Below, one piece after another: positions 52,289-61,410 of a stretch of 64,000 nucleotides of DNA. Position 1 is the first letter of the stretch. The number at the start of each line of letters is the position of its first letter. Origin of the DNA: Streptomyces sp. DSM 15324 (lineage in GTDB: Bacteria; Actinomycetota; Actinomycetes; Streptomycetales; Streptomycetaceae); assembly GCF_001514285.1 (NCBI RefSeq), contig NZ_KQ949028.1, forward strand, positions 442,877 through 506,876, read 5' to 3'. Position numbers and translations under genes: made by a program. The notes under the pieces were generated by a model. That model saw only the letters and a list, made by a program, of their open reading frames with translations, was not told the origin of the DNA and did no database searches.

Positions 52289-53320
52289 TCAGATCACCTT
52301 CCAGCGCACCAGCGCCCCCAGCGTCACCGCCCCCGGCACGAGGGGCAGCCACACGGTGATGACGCGGTAGGTGAGGACGACCGCGGTGGCCAGAGCCAGG
52401 GGGCCGCCCGCCGCCACCAGGGCCACGATCAGGGCCGCCTCCACCGAGCCGATGCCGCCCGGGGTCGGGACCAGGGCCACCGCCACGGTCGCCGCCAGGT
52501 AGGCCACCGCCATGTGGGCCGGCGGGACCGGCAGGTCCAACGCCTGCCCCACCGCCGCCAGTCCGGCCGCCTGGAGCACCGGGAACGCCAGCGAGCCGCC
52601 CCACAGGGCCGCCGCCCTCGCCGGGCAGCTGTGCACCGAACGGGCCTCGCCGAGCGCGGTGCGCAGGAACGAGAACACGGCCGTCCGCAGCCGCCGTACG
52701 AGAGCCAGCGCGGCCGCCGCCAGGAGCACGACCGCCCCCAGCGCGCCCAGCAGCGGCCCGACCGCCCCGTGCGGCAGCAGCGAGCCGAGCCGCAGCGCGT
52801 CGGGGAAGAGCAGCAGCAGCGTGGCCAGCAGCCCCACCCGGGCCACGCCCTCCGCCAGCAGATACAGCGCGAGGGCGGCCGAGGAACGGGCCAGCGGCAC
52901 CCCGCACACCGTCATGAACCGCAGGTTGACCGCGCTCGCGCCCAGCCCCGTCGGCAGCAGATGGTTGGCCGCGCCCGCCGCGAACTGCGTGGCGAGCAGC
53001 CGCAGCCGGGGCAGTGGTTGCACCACCGCCCCCTGCCGGGTGACGGCGGCGGCGACCCAGGTCAGACAGGTGGCCCCGGCCGCGGCCAGCAGCCAGGGCC
53101 ACTGCGCGGTGCGCAGATGGCCGAAGCCCTCGGCGAGCACCGAGCGGTGGCGTACCGCGACCGCGGTGACCAGCAGGAGCGGGAGCAGGCACAGGACCCG
53201 GCGCAGGGGCAGGCGCCGGGGGAGCGGGGGGAGCGGAACCGCTGTCACAGGGAGAGAGGTTCTCCGCGCGGTCCCAACGGCGGGTTGCGGAAGCGGGGAC
53301 GGCGCATTACGTAAGGTCAT
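52289..53320 (-). CDS. Lysylphosphatidylglycerol synthase TM-region/UPF0104-like membrane protein, TTA-containing
   Basis: 343-aa integral membrane protein with about seven to eight helices. Motifs TQFAAGAANHLLPTGLGASA and LVPTPGGIGSVEAALIVALV are characteristic of the MprF flippase-like/AglD2 (UPF0104) family, which moves or modifies lipids. The aminoacyl-transferase domain of MprF is absent. ATG at 53320 has GAAGGA five to six bases upstream. The third codon is TTA (53312-53314), a rare codon in Streptomyces decoded by bldA tRNA-Leu, so translation may be developmentally timed. Divergent from the ABC exporter, with a 69-bp gap holding a SoxR-like promoter. Confidence 0.85.
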   Translation of the reverse strand: MTLRNAPSPLPQPAVGTARRTSLPVTAVPLPPLPRRLPLRRVLCLLPLLLVTAVAVRHRSVLAEGFGHLRTAQWPWLLAAAGATCLTWVAAAVTRQGAVVQPLPRLRLLATQFAAGAANHLLPTGLGASAVNLRFMTVCGVPLARSSAALALYLLAEGVARVGLLATLLLLFPDALRLGSLLPHGAVGPLLGALGAVVLLAAAALALVRRLRTAVFSFLRTALGEARSVHSCPARAAALWGGSLAFPVLQAAGLAAVGQALDLPVPPAHMAVAYLAATVAVALVPTPGGIGSVEAALIVALVAAGGPLALATAVVLTYRVITVWLPLVPGAVTLGALVRWKVI

Positions 53321-53351
53321 CGGGTCCTTCGGGGGTGCCTTCGCATACGGG

Positions 53352-53382
53352 TTGACCTCAACAAAGCTCGAGGTTCTACGGT
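53352..53382 (+). promoter_or_regulatory. SoxR/MerR-type promoter with 19-bp spacer and embedded dyad
   Basis: TTGACC (53352-53357) and TACGGT (53377-53382) are separated by 19 bp, the overlong spacing of MerR-family-activated promoters. The spacer carries ACCTCAA-CAAAGC-TCGAGGT, one mismatch from a perfect dyad and close to the SoxR box. Transcription would begin at the ATG at 53390, giving a leaderless mRNA. Confidence 0.78.
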
Positions 53383-53389
53383 TTCTCCC

Positions 53390-55288
53390 ATGAGCATGGA
53401 CGCCGTAGCCATGACGCAGCTGTACAGCGTCATGAACTCCCAGCAGGAACGCCGCCCCTTCGACCCCGCCACGCTGCGCCGCATCGGCGCGTTCGCGCGG
53501 CCGCACCGCCGCCGTATGACGCTGTTCGTGCTGCTCGGGGTGGTGACCGCGCTGCTCGCGGTCGCCACTCCCGTACTCGCCGGCCGGGTCGTCGACGCGA
53601 TCGTGTCGCACGGCGACCCCGACCGGGTGGTGCGGCTGGCGCTGCTCATCGCGCTCATCGCGGTCCTGGAGGCGGCGCTGGGCATCCTCGGCAGGAGGCT
53701 GTCGGCGACGCTCGGGGAGGGACTCATTCTCGATCTGCGCACGACAGTGTTCGATCATGTGCAGAAAATGCCGGTCGCGTTCTTCACACGTACTCGTACG
53801 GGAGCGCTCGTCTCCCGACTCAACAACGATGTGATCGGCGCGCAGCGCGCGTTCAGCAACACCCTCTCCGGTGTGGTGTCCAACCTGGTCACCCTGGTGC
53901 TCACGCTCGCCGTCATGCTCACCCTGTCCTGGCAGGTCACCCTGCTGGCCCTGGTCCTGCTGCCGGTCTTCGTGATCCCGGCGCGCCGGATGGGCCGCCG
54001 GATGGCCGGCATGCAGCGCGAGGCCGCCGCCCTCAACGCCGCGATGGGCACCCGTATGACCGAACGGTTCTCCGCACCGGGGGCCACCCTCGTCAAACTC
54101 TTCGGGCGCCCCGAGGAGGAGTCGGCCGAGTTCGCCGCCCGCGCCGCCCGCGTCCGCGACATCGGCGTCCGCACCGCCACCGCCCAGTCGGTCTTCCTCA
54201 CCTCCCTCACCCTCGTCTCCGCCCTGGCCCTCGCCCTCGTCTACGGCCTCGGCGGTCGGCTCGCCCTGAACGGCACCCTCGAACCGGGCGCCGTGGTCGC
54301 CCTGGCCCTCCTGCTGACCCGGCTGTACGCGCCGCTCACGGCGCTCGCCGGGGCGCGCGTGGAGGTGATGAGCGCCCTGGTCAGCTTCGAGCGGGTCTTC
54401 GAGGTGCTCGACCTGAAGCCGCTCATCGAGGAGAAGCCCGACGCCCGCGCGGTCCCCGAGGGCCCGGTGTCCGTCGAGTTCGACGACGTCCGCTTCGGCT
54501 ACCCGTCGGCCGACAAGGTCTCCCTCGCCTCCCTGGAGGAGGTCGCCACCCTCGACACCCGCGGCGGCGAGGAGGTCCTGCACGGCGTGACCTTCCGCGC
54601 CGAACCCGGCCAGACCGTCGCGCTCGTCGGCTCCTCCGGCGCCGGGAAGTCGACCATCGCCCAGCTCCTGCCGCGCCTGTACGACATCGACGGCGGTGCC
54701 GTCCGCATCGGCGGGGTCGACGTCCGCGACCTGAGCGCCGGCTCGCTGCGGGCCACCCTCGGCATGGTCACCCAGGACGGCCACCTCTTCCACGACACGG
54801 TCCGCGCCAACCTGCTCCTCGCCCGGCCCGAGGCCACGGAGGACGAGCTGTGGGACGCGCTGCTGCGCGCCCGCCTCGACGGCCTCGTCCGCTCCCTGCC
54901 CGACGGCCTCGACACCGTCGTCGGCGAACGCGGCTACCGGCTCTCCGGCGGCGAACGCCAGCGCATGACCATCGCCCGGCTGCTCCTCGCCCGCCAGCAG
55001 GTCGTCGTCCTCGACGAGGCCACCGCCCACCTCGACAACACCTCGGAGGCGGCCGTCCAGGAGGCCCTCACCGAGGCGCTGGCCGGCCGCACCGCCGTCG
55101 TCATCGCCCATCGCCTGTCCACCGTGCGCGCCGCCGACCTCATCCTCGTCGTGGAGGCCGGACGGATCGTGGAACGCGGCACCCACGAGGCCCTCCTCGC
55201 GGCGGACGGACGCTACGCGGAGCTGTACCGCACCCAGTTCGAGGAGCCGGTGCCCGGGCAGGAACCCGAGCCGGAGCCGGTCGCCTAG
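53390..55288 (+). CDS. ABC exporter (fused permease-ATPase), probable SoxR target
   Basis: 632-aa half-transporter: six TM helices in residues about 40-330 followed by an ATPase with Walker A GSSGAGKST, Q-loop TQDGHLF, signature LSGGERQR, Walker B VVVLDEATAHLD and H-loop IAHRLSTVR. It would work as a homodimer to export a small molecule. The ATG at 53390 has no ribosome site but coincides with the predicted start of transcription of the SoxR/MerR-type promoter. In S. coelicolor the SoxR regulon includes an ABC transporter (SCO7008, from memory), and synteny with icd supports orthology. Natural substrate possibly redox-active antibiotic. Confidence 0.92.
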   Translation: MSMDAVAMTQLYSVMNSQQERRPFDPATLRRIGAFARPHRRRMTLFVLLGVVTALLAVATPVLAGRVVDAIVSHGDPDRVVRLALLIALIAVLEAALGILGRRLSATLGEGLILDLRTTVFDHVQKMPVAFFTRTRTGALVSRLNNDVIGAQRAFSNTLSGVVSNLVTLVLTLAVMLTLSWQVTLLALVLLPVFVIPARRMGRRMAGMQREAAALNAAMGTRMTERFSAPGATLVKLFGRPEEESAEFAARAARVRDIGVRTATAQSVFLTSLTLVSALALALVYGLGGRLALNGTLEPGAVVALALLLTRLYAPLTALAGARVEVMSALVSFERVFEVLDLKPLIEEKPDARAVPEGPVSVEFDDVRFGYPSADKVSLASLEEVATLDTRGGEEVLHGVTFRAEPGQTVALVGSSGAGKSTIAQLLPRLYDIDGGAVRIGGVDVRDLSAGSLRATLGMVTQDGHLFHDTVRANLLLARPEATEDELWDALLRARLDGLVRSLPDGLDTVVGERGYRLSGGERQRMTIARLLLARQQVVVLDEATAHLDNTSEAAVQEALTEALAGRTAVVIAHRLSTVRAADLILVVEAGRIVERGTHEALLAADGRYAELYRTQFEEPVPGQEPEPEPVA

Positions 55289-56019
55289 ACGGGTTCTCCC
55301 CGCAGGGCCGCGACCGCGGCCAGGAACAGATGGAGGTTGACGATGTCCTTGACGGCGTGGTGGGACCAGCGGACGGAGTCGCCGGACCGCGTGACGAAGA
55401 CCAGGCCTCCCGCGACCCGGACCTCCCGGACCTCCGCCCAGGGGAGCCGGCCCTTCTTCGGGGCGGACAGCCCCTCGCGGGAGAGGTCGAGCACCCCGAA
55501 GGAGACCGTCCCGCCGTCCTGGAGCGTCTTCAGCACCGCCGGGCCCTGGGCCGCGAGGACGGCCTCCTGCAGGAAGGGGCCCCAGACGTCGGGGCCCTCG
55601 TAGAACTCGGTGATCCGTACGGACCCCTGGCCCGGCGCGCTCGCCGTGTAGACGTACCGGGTCGGGGCGGGGCGGCCGTTGAAGACGAGCTGGGTGATGT
55701 CCTGCTGAAGCCGCAGGGAGTCCCAGCGCAGGACGACCGCACCCCTGCCGACCGGCGGGTCCACCACGAGACCCTGCTCGAACAGATGCAGCCGTTTGCG
55801 GGACTGCCGCGGGCTGAAGCCGGCGTGGTGGCGGGCCTGCCACCAGTAGTACAGGACGCCCGGGACGAGGAAGAGCAGCGAGAGGTAGAAGGTGTTGAAG
55901 AGGTGGGCGGCGAACATCCACCTGCTCATCCGCTTCGGCGCGAACACGGCCCGCAGCGCGCCCAGCCCGTGGCGGGCGGCCAGTGCGGAGACCTCGGGAG
56001 AGGGGACGGGTGTGGTCAT
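55285..56019 (-). CDS. DUF6585-like membrane protein of unknown function
   Basis: 244-aa protein with one strong membrane segment (HLFNTFYLSLLFLVPGVLYY) near residue 55, then two beta-rich PH-like halves: KRLHLFEQGLVVDPPVGRGA...VVLRWDSLRLQQDITQLVFN and LPWAEVREVRVAGGLVFVTR. The WDSL and WAEV phrases resemble the PH-domain-like strands of streptomycete DUF6585 proteins (name from memory). ATG at 56019 after AAAGGTG; the longer frame to 56055 is unlikely. Its stop overlaps the convergent ABC exporter stop. Function unknown. Confidence 0.8.
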   Translation of the reverse strand: MTTPVPSPEVSALAARHGLGALRAVFAPKRMSRWMFAAHLFNTFYLSLLFLVPGVLYYWWQARHHAGFSPRQSRKRLHLFEQGLVVDPPVGRGAVVLRWDSLRLQQDITQLVFNGRPAPTRYVYTASAPGQGSVRITEFYEGPDVWGPFLQEAVLAAQGPAVLKTLQDGGTVSFGVLDLSREGLSAPKKGRLPWAEVREVRVAGGLVFVTRSGDSVRWSHHAVKDIVNLHLFLAAVAALRGEPV

Positions 56020-56153
56020 GAGGACACCTTTCGAGCCGTCCCCGGGCGGCGGCAACCGTGGTGTTACGTAGATCGCCTACCTATGTTCCCCGCCCGCGCT
56101 GTCGGTGGCGTACGGCAGGATGATCGGCAGGACGGGGCGCAGGGGGCGCGGAC

Positions 56154-59039
56154 ATGACGACGGAACGGATGCCGCTGGTCGGCCGGGACGCCGAACTGGC
56201 GCTGCTCGACGGGCTGCTGACCGACCTCGTCGCGGACGCGGCGGGCCGCCCGGCGGTGCTGGACATCACCGGCGAGGCCGGCATCGGCAAGAGCCGCCTC
56301 ACCCACGAGCTGTGCCGGCGCGCGGCGGGCGCCGGAGCCACGGTGCTGCGCGGCCGCGCCACGGAGTACGAACGGCACATCCCCTTCCAGCCGTTCACCG
56401 ACGCCTTCGCCGACCTCGACCCCGCCGTACCCGCGTCCTTCCCCGCCGCCGAGGTCGCGCCGGTGCTCACCGGCGCCGCCCGCCGCGCCGACCGCTTCGG
56501 CCTGCACCGCGCCACCGCCGCCCTGCTCGCCCACGCCGCCACCGCACCGCTGGTCATGGTGCTCGACGACCTGCACTGGGCCGACCCCGCCTCCCTGGAA
56601 CTCCTCGACCATCTCGTACGGCACCCCCCGCGCGCCCGGGTCCTGCTCGCCGTCGCCCGCCGGGAACGCCAGAGCCCCGCCCCGCTCACCGCGACACTCC
56701 AGCGCGGCACCGACAGCCAGGCGGTGCGCCGCACCGTCCTCGGGCCGCTGGACGAGCAGGCGTGCCTGGAGCGGCTCACCCCCGGCCTGGACCGCGAGGA
56801 GGCCGTCCGGCTCTTCGCCGCGAGCGAGGGCAACCCCCTCTACCTGCTGGCCCTGCTCCAGGCGCACCGCGAGGGCGCCCCCGTCAGCCGGCTGTCCAGC
56901 ACCGGACTCGGCGCGCTGCTGCTGGACGAACTGACCCCGCTCGGCGCCGGACAGCGCCGACTGGTCGAGGTGGTGGCCGCCCTCGGCGATCACGCCACCC
57001 CCGCCCTGCTCGCCCCGGTCACCGGCCGCGCCCCGGCCGACCTGGCCGCCGACCTCGCCGAGCTGACCCGCCGCGACCTGCTGCGCCCCGGCCCGCACGG
57101 ACGGCTGACCCTGCGCCACCCGGTGCTGCGCAGTCTCGTCCACGACGGCACGGACCCCTGGCTGCGCACCGAGACCCATCGGCTCGCCGCCGCCGCACTG
57201 GCCCGCGCCGGAGCCCCGCCCGCCGAGCGGGCCCACCACGCAGAACGCTCCCTGTCCGGCTGGGACCCCGAGACGGCGGACGTACTGATCCGGGCCGCCG
57301 AACAGGCCGCGCACACCGCGCCCGCGAGCTGTGCGCACTGGCTCGGCGTGGTGCTGCGGCACCTGCCGCACACCCCGGACCGAGCGGTGCGCCGCCGTGA
57401 TCTGATGCTGCGCCGGGCCCGCGCCCTCGGCGCCTGTGGCGAACTCCGCGCCAGCCGCGACCTGCTGCACCAGGTGATCGCCATGCCGGACCCGGCCGGC
57501 GGGGCACCCGGTGACGGTCTCGCGGAGGGCACCGTCGAGGAGGCCGGCGGATCGCGCGCGTCCGCCGTCGTACTGTGCGCCGTGATGGAACGCCATCTGG
57601 GGCGCTACTCGGAGGCGGTGGCCCTGCTCCGCCGCGAACTGCACCGCACCGACCCGGCGCCCTCACCCGCCGACCAGGTCGCGCTCGGCCTGGAGCTGGG
57701 CTCCTCCGCCCCGCACGACACGTCGTACCCCACCGTGCGCGCCGACATGGCCCGCACCCTCGCGGTGGCCCGCTCCCTCGGCGACGAGGTGGGCGTCGCC
57801 GGCGCGCTGGCCGTCGCCGCGCTGGGGGAGGCCTACGAGGGCGAGACGGCCGACGCCGACCGGTACGCCCGTCAGGCGGCGGCCCTGGTGGACTCGCTGC
57901 CGGACGACGACCTCACCGGTCTGTGCGAGCAACTCGCCCGGCTGGGCTGGGCCGAGGCGTTCCTGGAGCGCTTCGCCGACGCCGAGCGGCACGCCGACCG
58001 GGGGCTGGCCATCGCCCGCCGCACCGGCCAGCTCGCCCTGCTGCCCCATCTGCTGCTGTGCAAGGCGCATGTGCACGTCCAGATCTGCCGTCCGGTGTCG
58101 GCGGTGGAACTGGCCGAGGAGGCCGAGGACATCGCCCGCGGCATCGGCAGCGACGAACTCCTCGCCTTCGTCCTCGGCACCAAGGCGCACGCGATGGTCG
58201 CCGCCTGCCCGCCCGGCGACCCGCGGCCCGTGGCGGTGGCCGAGGAGGCGGTCGGCGCGGCCGGACTGGGCGTCAACTGGTGGGCCTCCATCGCCCGTTG
58301 CATGCTCGGCTATGCGGCGCTCACCGCCGGCGACCCGGCCCGCGCCCGCGAGGCGGTGCTGCACGCGGGCGGCCCGGATCTGGGCCGGCTCCAGCCCTCG
58401 ATGCGCCCGCTGTTCCTGGAGATCCTGGTGACCGCCTCCCTCGCGCTCGGCGAGGTGGACGCGGCCAAGGACTGGGCGCGGCGGGCCCACGAGGAGGCCG
58501 AGCGGCTGGGCCTGCCCGTGCAGCGGGCCGCGGCCCTGCGCAGCGGCGCCCACATCCCCCTCGGCCTCGGCGACTCCCGGGCCGCGGCGGAGCTGTTCGT
58601 GGCGGCGGCCGAGGAGAGCGCCCGCAGCGGTGCGCTGTTCTGGGAGGCCTTCTCCCTGCTCCTGGGCGCCCCGCTGCTGGCGGCGGACCCGGACGGGCCC
58701 CGACAGGGGCGGGCCGCCTGGCAGCGGGGGCGCAGAGTGGCCGCCGCCGGGGGATCCGCGATGCTGACCACACTCGCCGACGCGGTCGGCCCCACCGTGG
58801 CCGAGGCCGCCGACGGCCCGGAGCGCCGGCTCGCCGAACTGACCGCCCGCGAACGGGAGATCGCCGGACTGGTCGCCGAGGGACTGACCAGCCCCACGAT
58901 CGCCGCCCGCCTGTGTCTGAGCCGGCGCACGGTCGAGACCCATGTCTCGCGGATCTACCGCAAGACGGGTGTCTCCTCGCGCGCCGCCCTCGCCGTGCTG
59001 ATCGCGGCGCGCCCGCCGGGGACCGCGTTCAGCGGTTGA
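56154..59039 (+). CDS. Large ATP-binding LuxR-family (LAL) transcriptional regulator
   Basis: 961-aa regulator of full LAL length. N-terminal ATPase: LVGRDAELALLDGLL, Walker A GEAGIGKSRL (about residues 40-49), Walker B MVLDDLHWADP. The centre is a long TPR-like helical region (for example FADAERHADRGLAIARRTGQ). The C-terminal LuxR helix-turn-helix is LTAREREIAGLVAEGLTSPT followed by IAARLCLSRRTVETHVSRIY. ATG at 56154. It converges with the kinase operon with an 8-bp gap and has no obvious adjacent target. LAL proteins often activate sugar use or antibiotic clusters. Confidence 0.93.
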   Translation: MTTERMPLVGRDAELALLDGLLTDLVADAAGRPAVLDITGEAGIGKSRLTHELCRRAAGAGATVLRGRATEYERHIPFQPFTDAFADLDPAVPASFPAAEVAPVLTGAARRADRFGLHRATAALLAHAATAPLVMVLDDLHWADPASLELLDHLVRHPPRARVLLAVARRERQSPAPLTATLQRGTDSQAVRRTVLGPLDEQACLERLTPGLDREEAVRLFAASEGNPLYLLALLQAHREGAPVSRLSSTGLGALLLDELTPLGAGQRRLVEVVAALGDHATPALLAPVTGRAPADLAADLAELTRRDLLRPGPHGRLTLRHPVLRSLVHDGTDPWLRTETHRLAAAALARAGAPPAERAHHAERSLSGWDPETADVLIRAAEQAAHTAPASCAHWLGVVLRHLPHTPDRAVRRRDLMLRRARALGACGELRASRDLLHQVIAMPDPAGGAPGDGLAEGTVEEAGGSRASAVVLCAVMERHLGRYSEAVALLRRELHRTDPAPSPADQVALGLELGSSAPHDTSYPTVRADMARTLAVARSLGDEVGVAGALAVAALGEAYEGETADADRYARQAAALVDSLPDDDLTGLCEQLARLGWAEAFLERFADAERHADRGLAIARRTGQLALLPHLLLCKAHVHVQICRPVSAVELAEEAEDIARGIGSDELLAFVLGTKAHAMVAACPPGDPRPVAVAEEAVGAAGLGVNWWASIARCMLGYAALTAGDPARAREAVLHAGGPDLGRLQPSMRPLFLEILVTASLALGEVDAAKDWARRAHEEAERLGLPVQRAAALRSGAHIPLGLGDSRAAAELFVAAAEESARSGALFWEAFSLLLGAPLLAADPDGPRQGRAAWQRGRRVAAAGGSAMLTTLADAVGPTVAEAADGPERRLAELTAREREIAGLVAEGLTSPTIAARLCLSRRTVETHVSRIYRKTGVSSRAALAVLIAARPPGTAFSG

Positions 59040-59048
59040 ATCCCATGC

Positions 59049-61400
59049 TCAGGGCGCGGCCGTGGAGGTGGAGGCGCCGGTGGCGTCCGCGTACTGCCCG
59101 AGAAAGCGGAAGGCGCCCCCGGACGCCCGGAAGAGATACATCGCGTCCCGGCTGTAGCGCGTGCTGGACGCCGTGTAGTGCAGCCGCTTGGTGATCCCCC
59201 GGTAGTCGGTCTCCCGCAACCGGCCCACGACGGCGCCCCGTTCGGCTCGGTCCGGACCCAGCGCGGTCAGGGCGCCGGCCACGAACAGGGTCGCGTCGTA
59301 GGCCTCGGCGGCATACGGCGGCGGGGCGGTGCCGAAGCGCGCGCGATAGGCGGTGACGAACGGCTTCGCGGCCGTCACCTGGGCCGGGTCCAGGTAGGAG
59401 GTCGCGAACACCCAGCCGGCGGCGGCGTCGCCCGCCGCGCGGAGGAAGCGGGTGTCGCAGGCGCGTTCGGTGGCCAGCCGGGCACCGGCGAAGCCGGCCG
59501 AGCGCAGCGCACGGGCCAGCCGCGCGGCCCGCGCGTACCCCCCGCCGAACACCACCGCGTCGGCCCCGGCACCCGTCACCGCCTCGGCCAGGGCCCGGAA
59601 CGCGCCGTCCGTGGCGGCGTCGGCGGCCAGGGTGCGCCGGATCACCGTGTGCCCCGCGCGCAGGGACTCGGCGAGCTCCGAGCACAGGTGCCAGCTGAAG
59701 TCCCCCTCGGCCGCGTCGTCGATCAGCACCGTCCGGCGGGCGTCGGCGGTGTGCACCAGGTACGCCAGCAGGGGCGTCACGAGCGTCGCGTCGTTCGGGC
59801 GGGTGGCGGCGTACACCCGGTAGGTGAAGGCGGAGACGTCGTCGAGGCCGACCGACACGGACACCATCGGCAGCAGGGCCTTCTGGTACAGGGCGAGGGT
59901 GGCCTGGGTGCAGGCGTCGGTGCTCGGCCCGAGCACCGCGCGGACCCGGGCGTCGGTCGCCAGCCGCCGGGCGATCTCCTGCGCCCGGCTCGGCTCGCCC
60001 CGGTCGTCGTGCACCTGGAGCGCCAGGTCGAAGGTGCGCCCCGTCCGGGAGTTGAGCCGGTCGACGGCGAGCCGGACCCCGTTCTCCTGGGCCCGGCCCG
60101 TGGTCCGGCCGCCGCCGCTGAGATCGGCGTGGACGGCGAGCGTCAGGTGGGGAAGCGCGGTGGAGCCACCCTGGTCCGCGGTCCCGCCGTGGCGTCCGGC
60201 GGTCCACCAGGCCGCCGTGCCGGCCGCGGCCAGCACCCCCGCGGCCGACCCCAGCACCAGGAACCGCCGTCGCGTCGGGCTCCCGCCCGATCCGGCCGCC
60301 GTCGTCCCGCCGCCTCCCTCACCCCCTGCCGTCGCCTCACCGTCGTCGCCTGCGGTGACCGGCACCTCGGTGGCGGAGACGTCGGGCAGCGCGAGCACGG
60401 CGGCCGATCGCCGGGCGATCAGCCGGGTCAGCCCCTCCGGCAGCCAGACCTCACCGCGTGGCCCGTCCCCGTGTGCGTCGGCCGAGGGCCAGGGTCCCGC
60501 CCCTCGCTCGCCGCCCCGGCCCCACGGACCCTCCCCGTGCTCTGCGCCCCCGCCCCGAGGATCACCCCCGCGCGCGCCGCCCCCGTCCCAGGGGCCGGCG
60601 TCTTCCCACGCCCGACGGATCTCGGCCACCCCGGGCCGGGCGCCGGCCTGCTTCTCCAGGCAGGCGCGCAGGAGCGGCAGCAGGGGTTCCGGTACGCCGT
60701 TCAGATCGGGTTCGTCGTGGACCGTGCGCATCAGGGACTCGGCCGCGGATCCCGGACCGAAGGGACGCTCGCCCGTCGCGGCGTACGCCAGCAGGCAGCC
60801 GAGCGAGAACACGTCACTGGCCGGCCCGATCTCCCGGCCCCGCCCCTGGGCCTGCTCGGGGGAGAGGAACCCGGGCGAGCCGACCACCATGCCGCTCGCG
60901 GTGAGCGCGGTGTCCTCCGGCATCCGGGCGATCCCGAAGTCGATCATGCGGGGCCCGTCGACCGCGAGCAGCACGTTGCCCGGCTTGACGTCCCGGTGCA
61001 CCAGCCCCGCCCCGTGCACCGCTTCCAGCGCCTCGGCGAGCCGGGCCCCGAGAACCCGGACGGTCGCCTGCGGCAGCGGACCGCACTCCTCGACCGCCTC
61101 GGCCAGCGACGGGCCCGGGACGAACGCCGTGGCCAGCCAGGGCGAGGCCGCGTCCGGGTCCGCGTCGAGCAGGGGCACCACCCAGGGGTTGACGACCCGG
61201 CCCGCCGTCTCCACCTCCCGGCGGAACCGGGCCCGGAACCCGGGGTCGTCGGCGTGCCCGGCGCGGATCACCTTCAGCGCCGCGAGCGAACCGTTCGTGG
61301 AGCGGGCCAGGTACACCACGCCCATGCCGCCCGCGCCCAGTCGGCGCAGCAGCCGGTAGCCCCCGATCCCGGCCGGATCGGCGCCGCGCAACGGCTCCAT
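59049..61400 (-). CDS. Transmembrane Ser/Thr kinase fused to ABC-type solute-binding domain, copy 2
   Basis: 783-aa receptor-like kinase. Kinase: GAGGMGVVYLARS glycine loop, Lys in ALKVI, catalytic HRDVKPGN, DFG in MIDFGIAR, activation segment SPGFLSPEQAQG. After a Gly/Pro-rich juxtamembrane region comes one TM segment preceded by arginines (RRRFLVLGSAAGVLAAAGTA), then a type I periplasmic-binding (Leu/Ile/Val-type) domain: VHADLSGGGRTTGRAQENGV, AVLGPSTDACTQATLAL, and the closing YRGITKRLHYT. The extracellular domain presumably senses a small ligand. ATG at 61400 matches the paralogue's MEPLR start; a GTG at 61406 is possible. Ten bases follow the paralogue's stop, so they form an operon. Confidence 0.9.
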   Translation of the reverse strand: MEPLRGADPAGIGGYRLLRRLGAGGMGVVYLARSTNGSLAALKVIRAGHADDPGFRARFRREVETAGRVVNPWVVPLLDADPDAASPWLATAFVPGPSLAEAVEECGPLPQATVRVLGARLAEALEAVHGAGLVHRDVKPGNVLLAVDGPRMIDFGIARMPEDTALTASGMVVGSPGFLSPEQAQGRGREIGPASDVFSLGCLLAYAATGERPFGPGSAAESLMRTVHDEPDLNGVPEPLLPLLRACLEKQAGARPGVAEIRRAWEDAGPWDGGGARGGDPRGGGAEHGEGPWGRGGERGAGPWPSADAHGDGPRGEVWLPEGLTRLIARRSAAVLALPDVSATEVPVTAGDDGEATAGGEGGGGTTAAGSGGSPTRRRFLVLGSAAGVLAAAGTAAWWTAGRHGGTADQGGSTALPHLTLAVHADLSGGGRTTGRAQENGVRLAVDRLNSRTGRTFDLALQVHDDRGEPSRAQEIARRLATDARVRAVLGPSTDACTQATLALYQKALLPMVSVSVGLDDVSAFTYRVYAATRPNDATLVTPLLAYLVHTADARRTVLIDDAAEGDFSWHLCSELAESLRAGHTVIRRTLAADAATDGAFRALAEAVTGAGADAVVFGGGYARAARLARALRSAGFAGARLATERACDTRFLRAAGDAAAGWVFATSYLDPAQVTAAKPFVTAYRARFGTAPPPYAAEAYDATLFVAGALTALGPDRAERGAVVGRLRETDYRGITKRLHYTASSTRYSRDAMYLFRASGGAFRFLGQYADATGASTSTAAP

Positions 61401-61410
61401 CCACACCCCC

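Noticed and set aside
52289..55921. A 1210-codon minus-strand frame fusing the UPF0104-like protein with sequence opposite the ABC exporter
   Set aside because: The upstream part is antisense to intact ABC exporter motifs; a good ribosome site and family-consistent start are at 53320.
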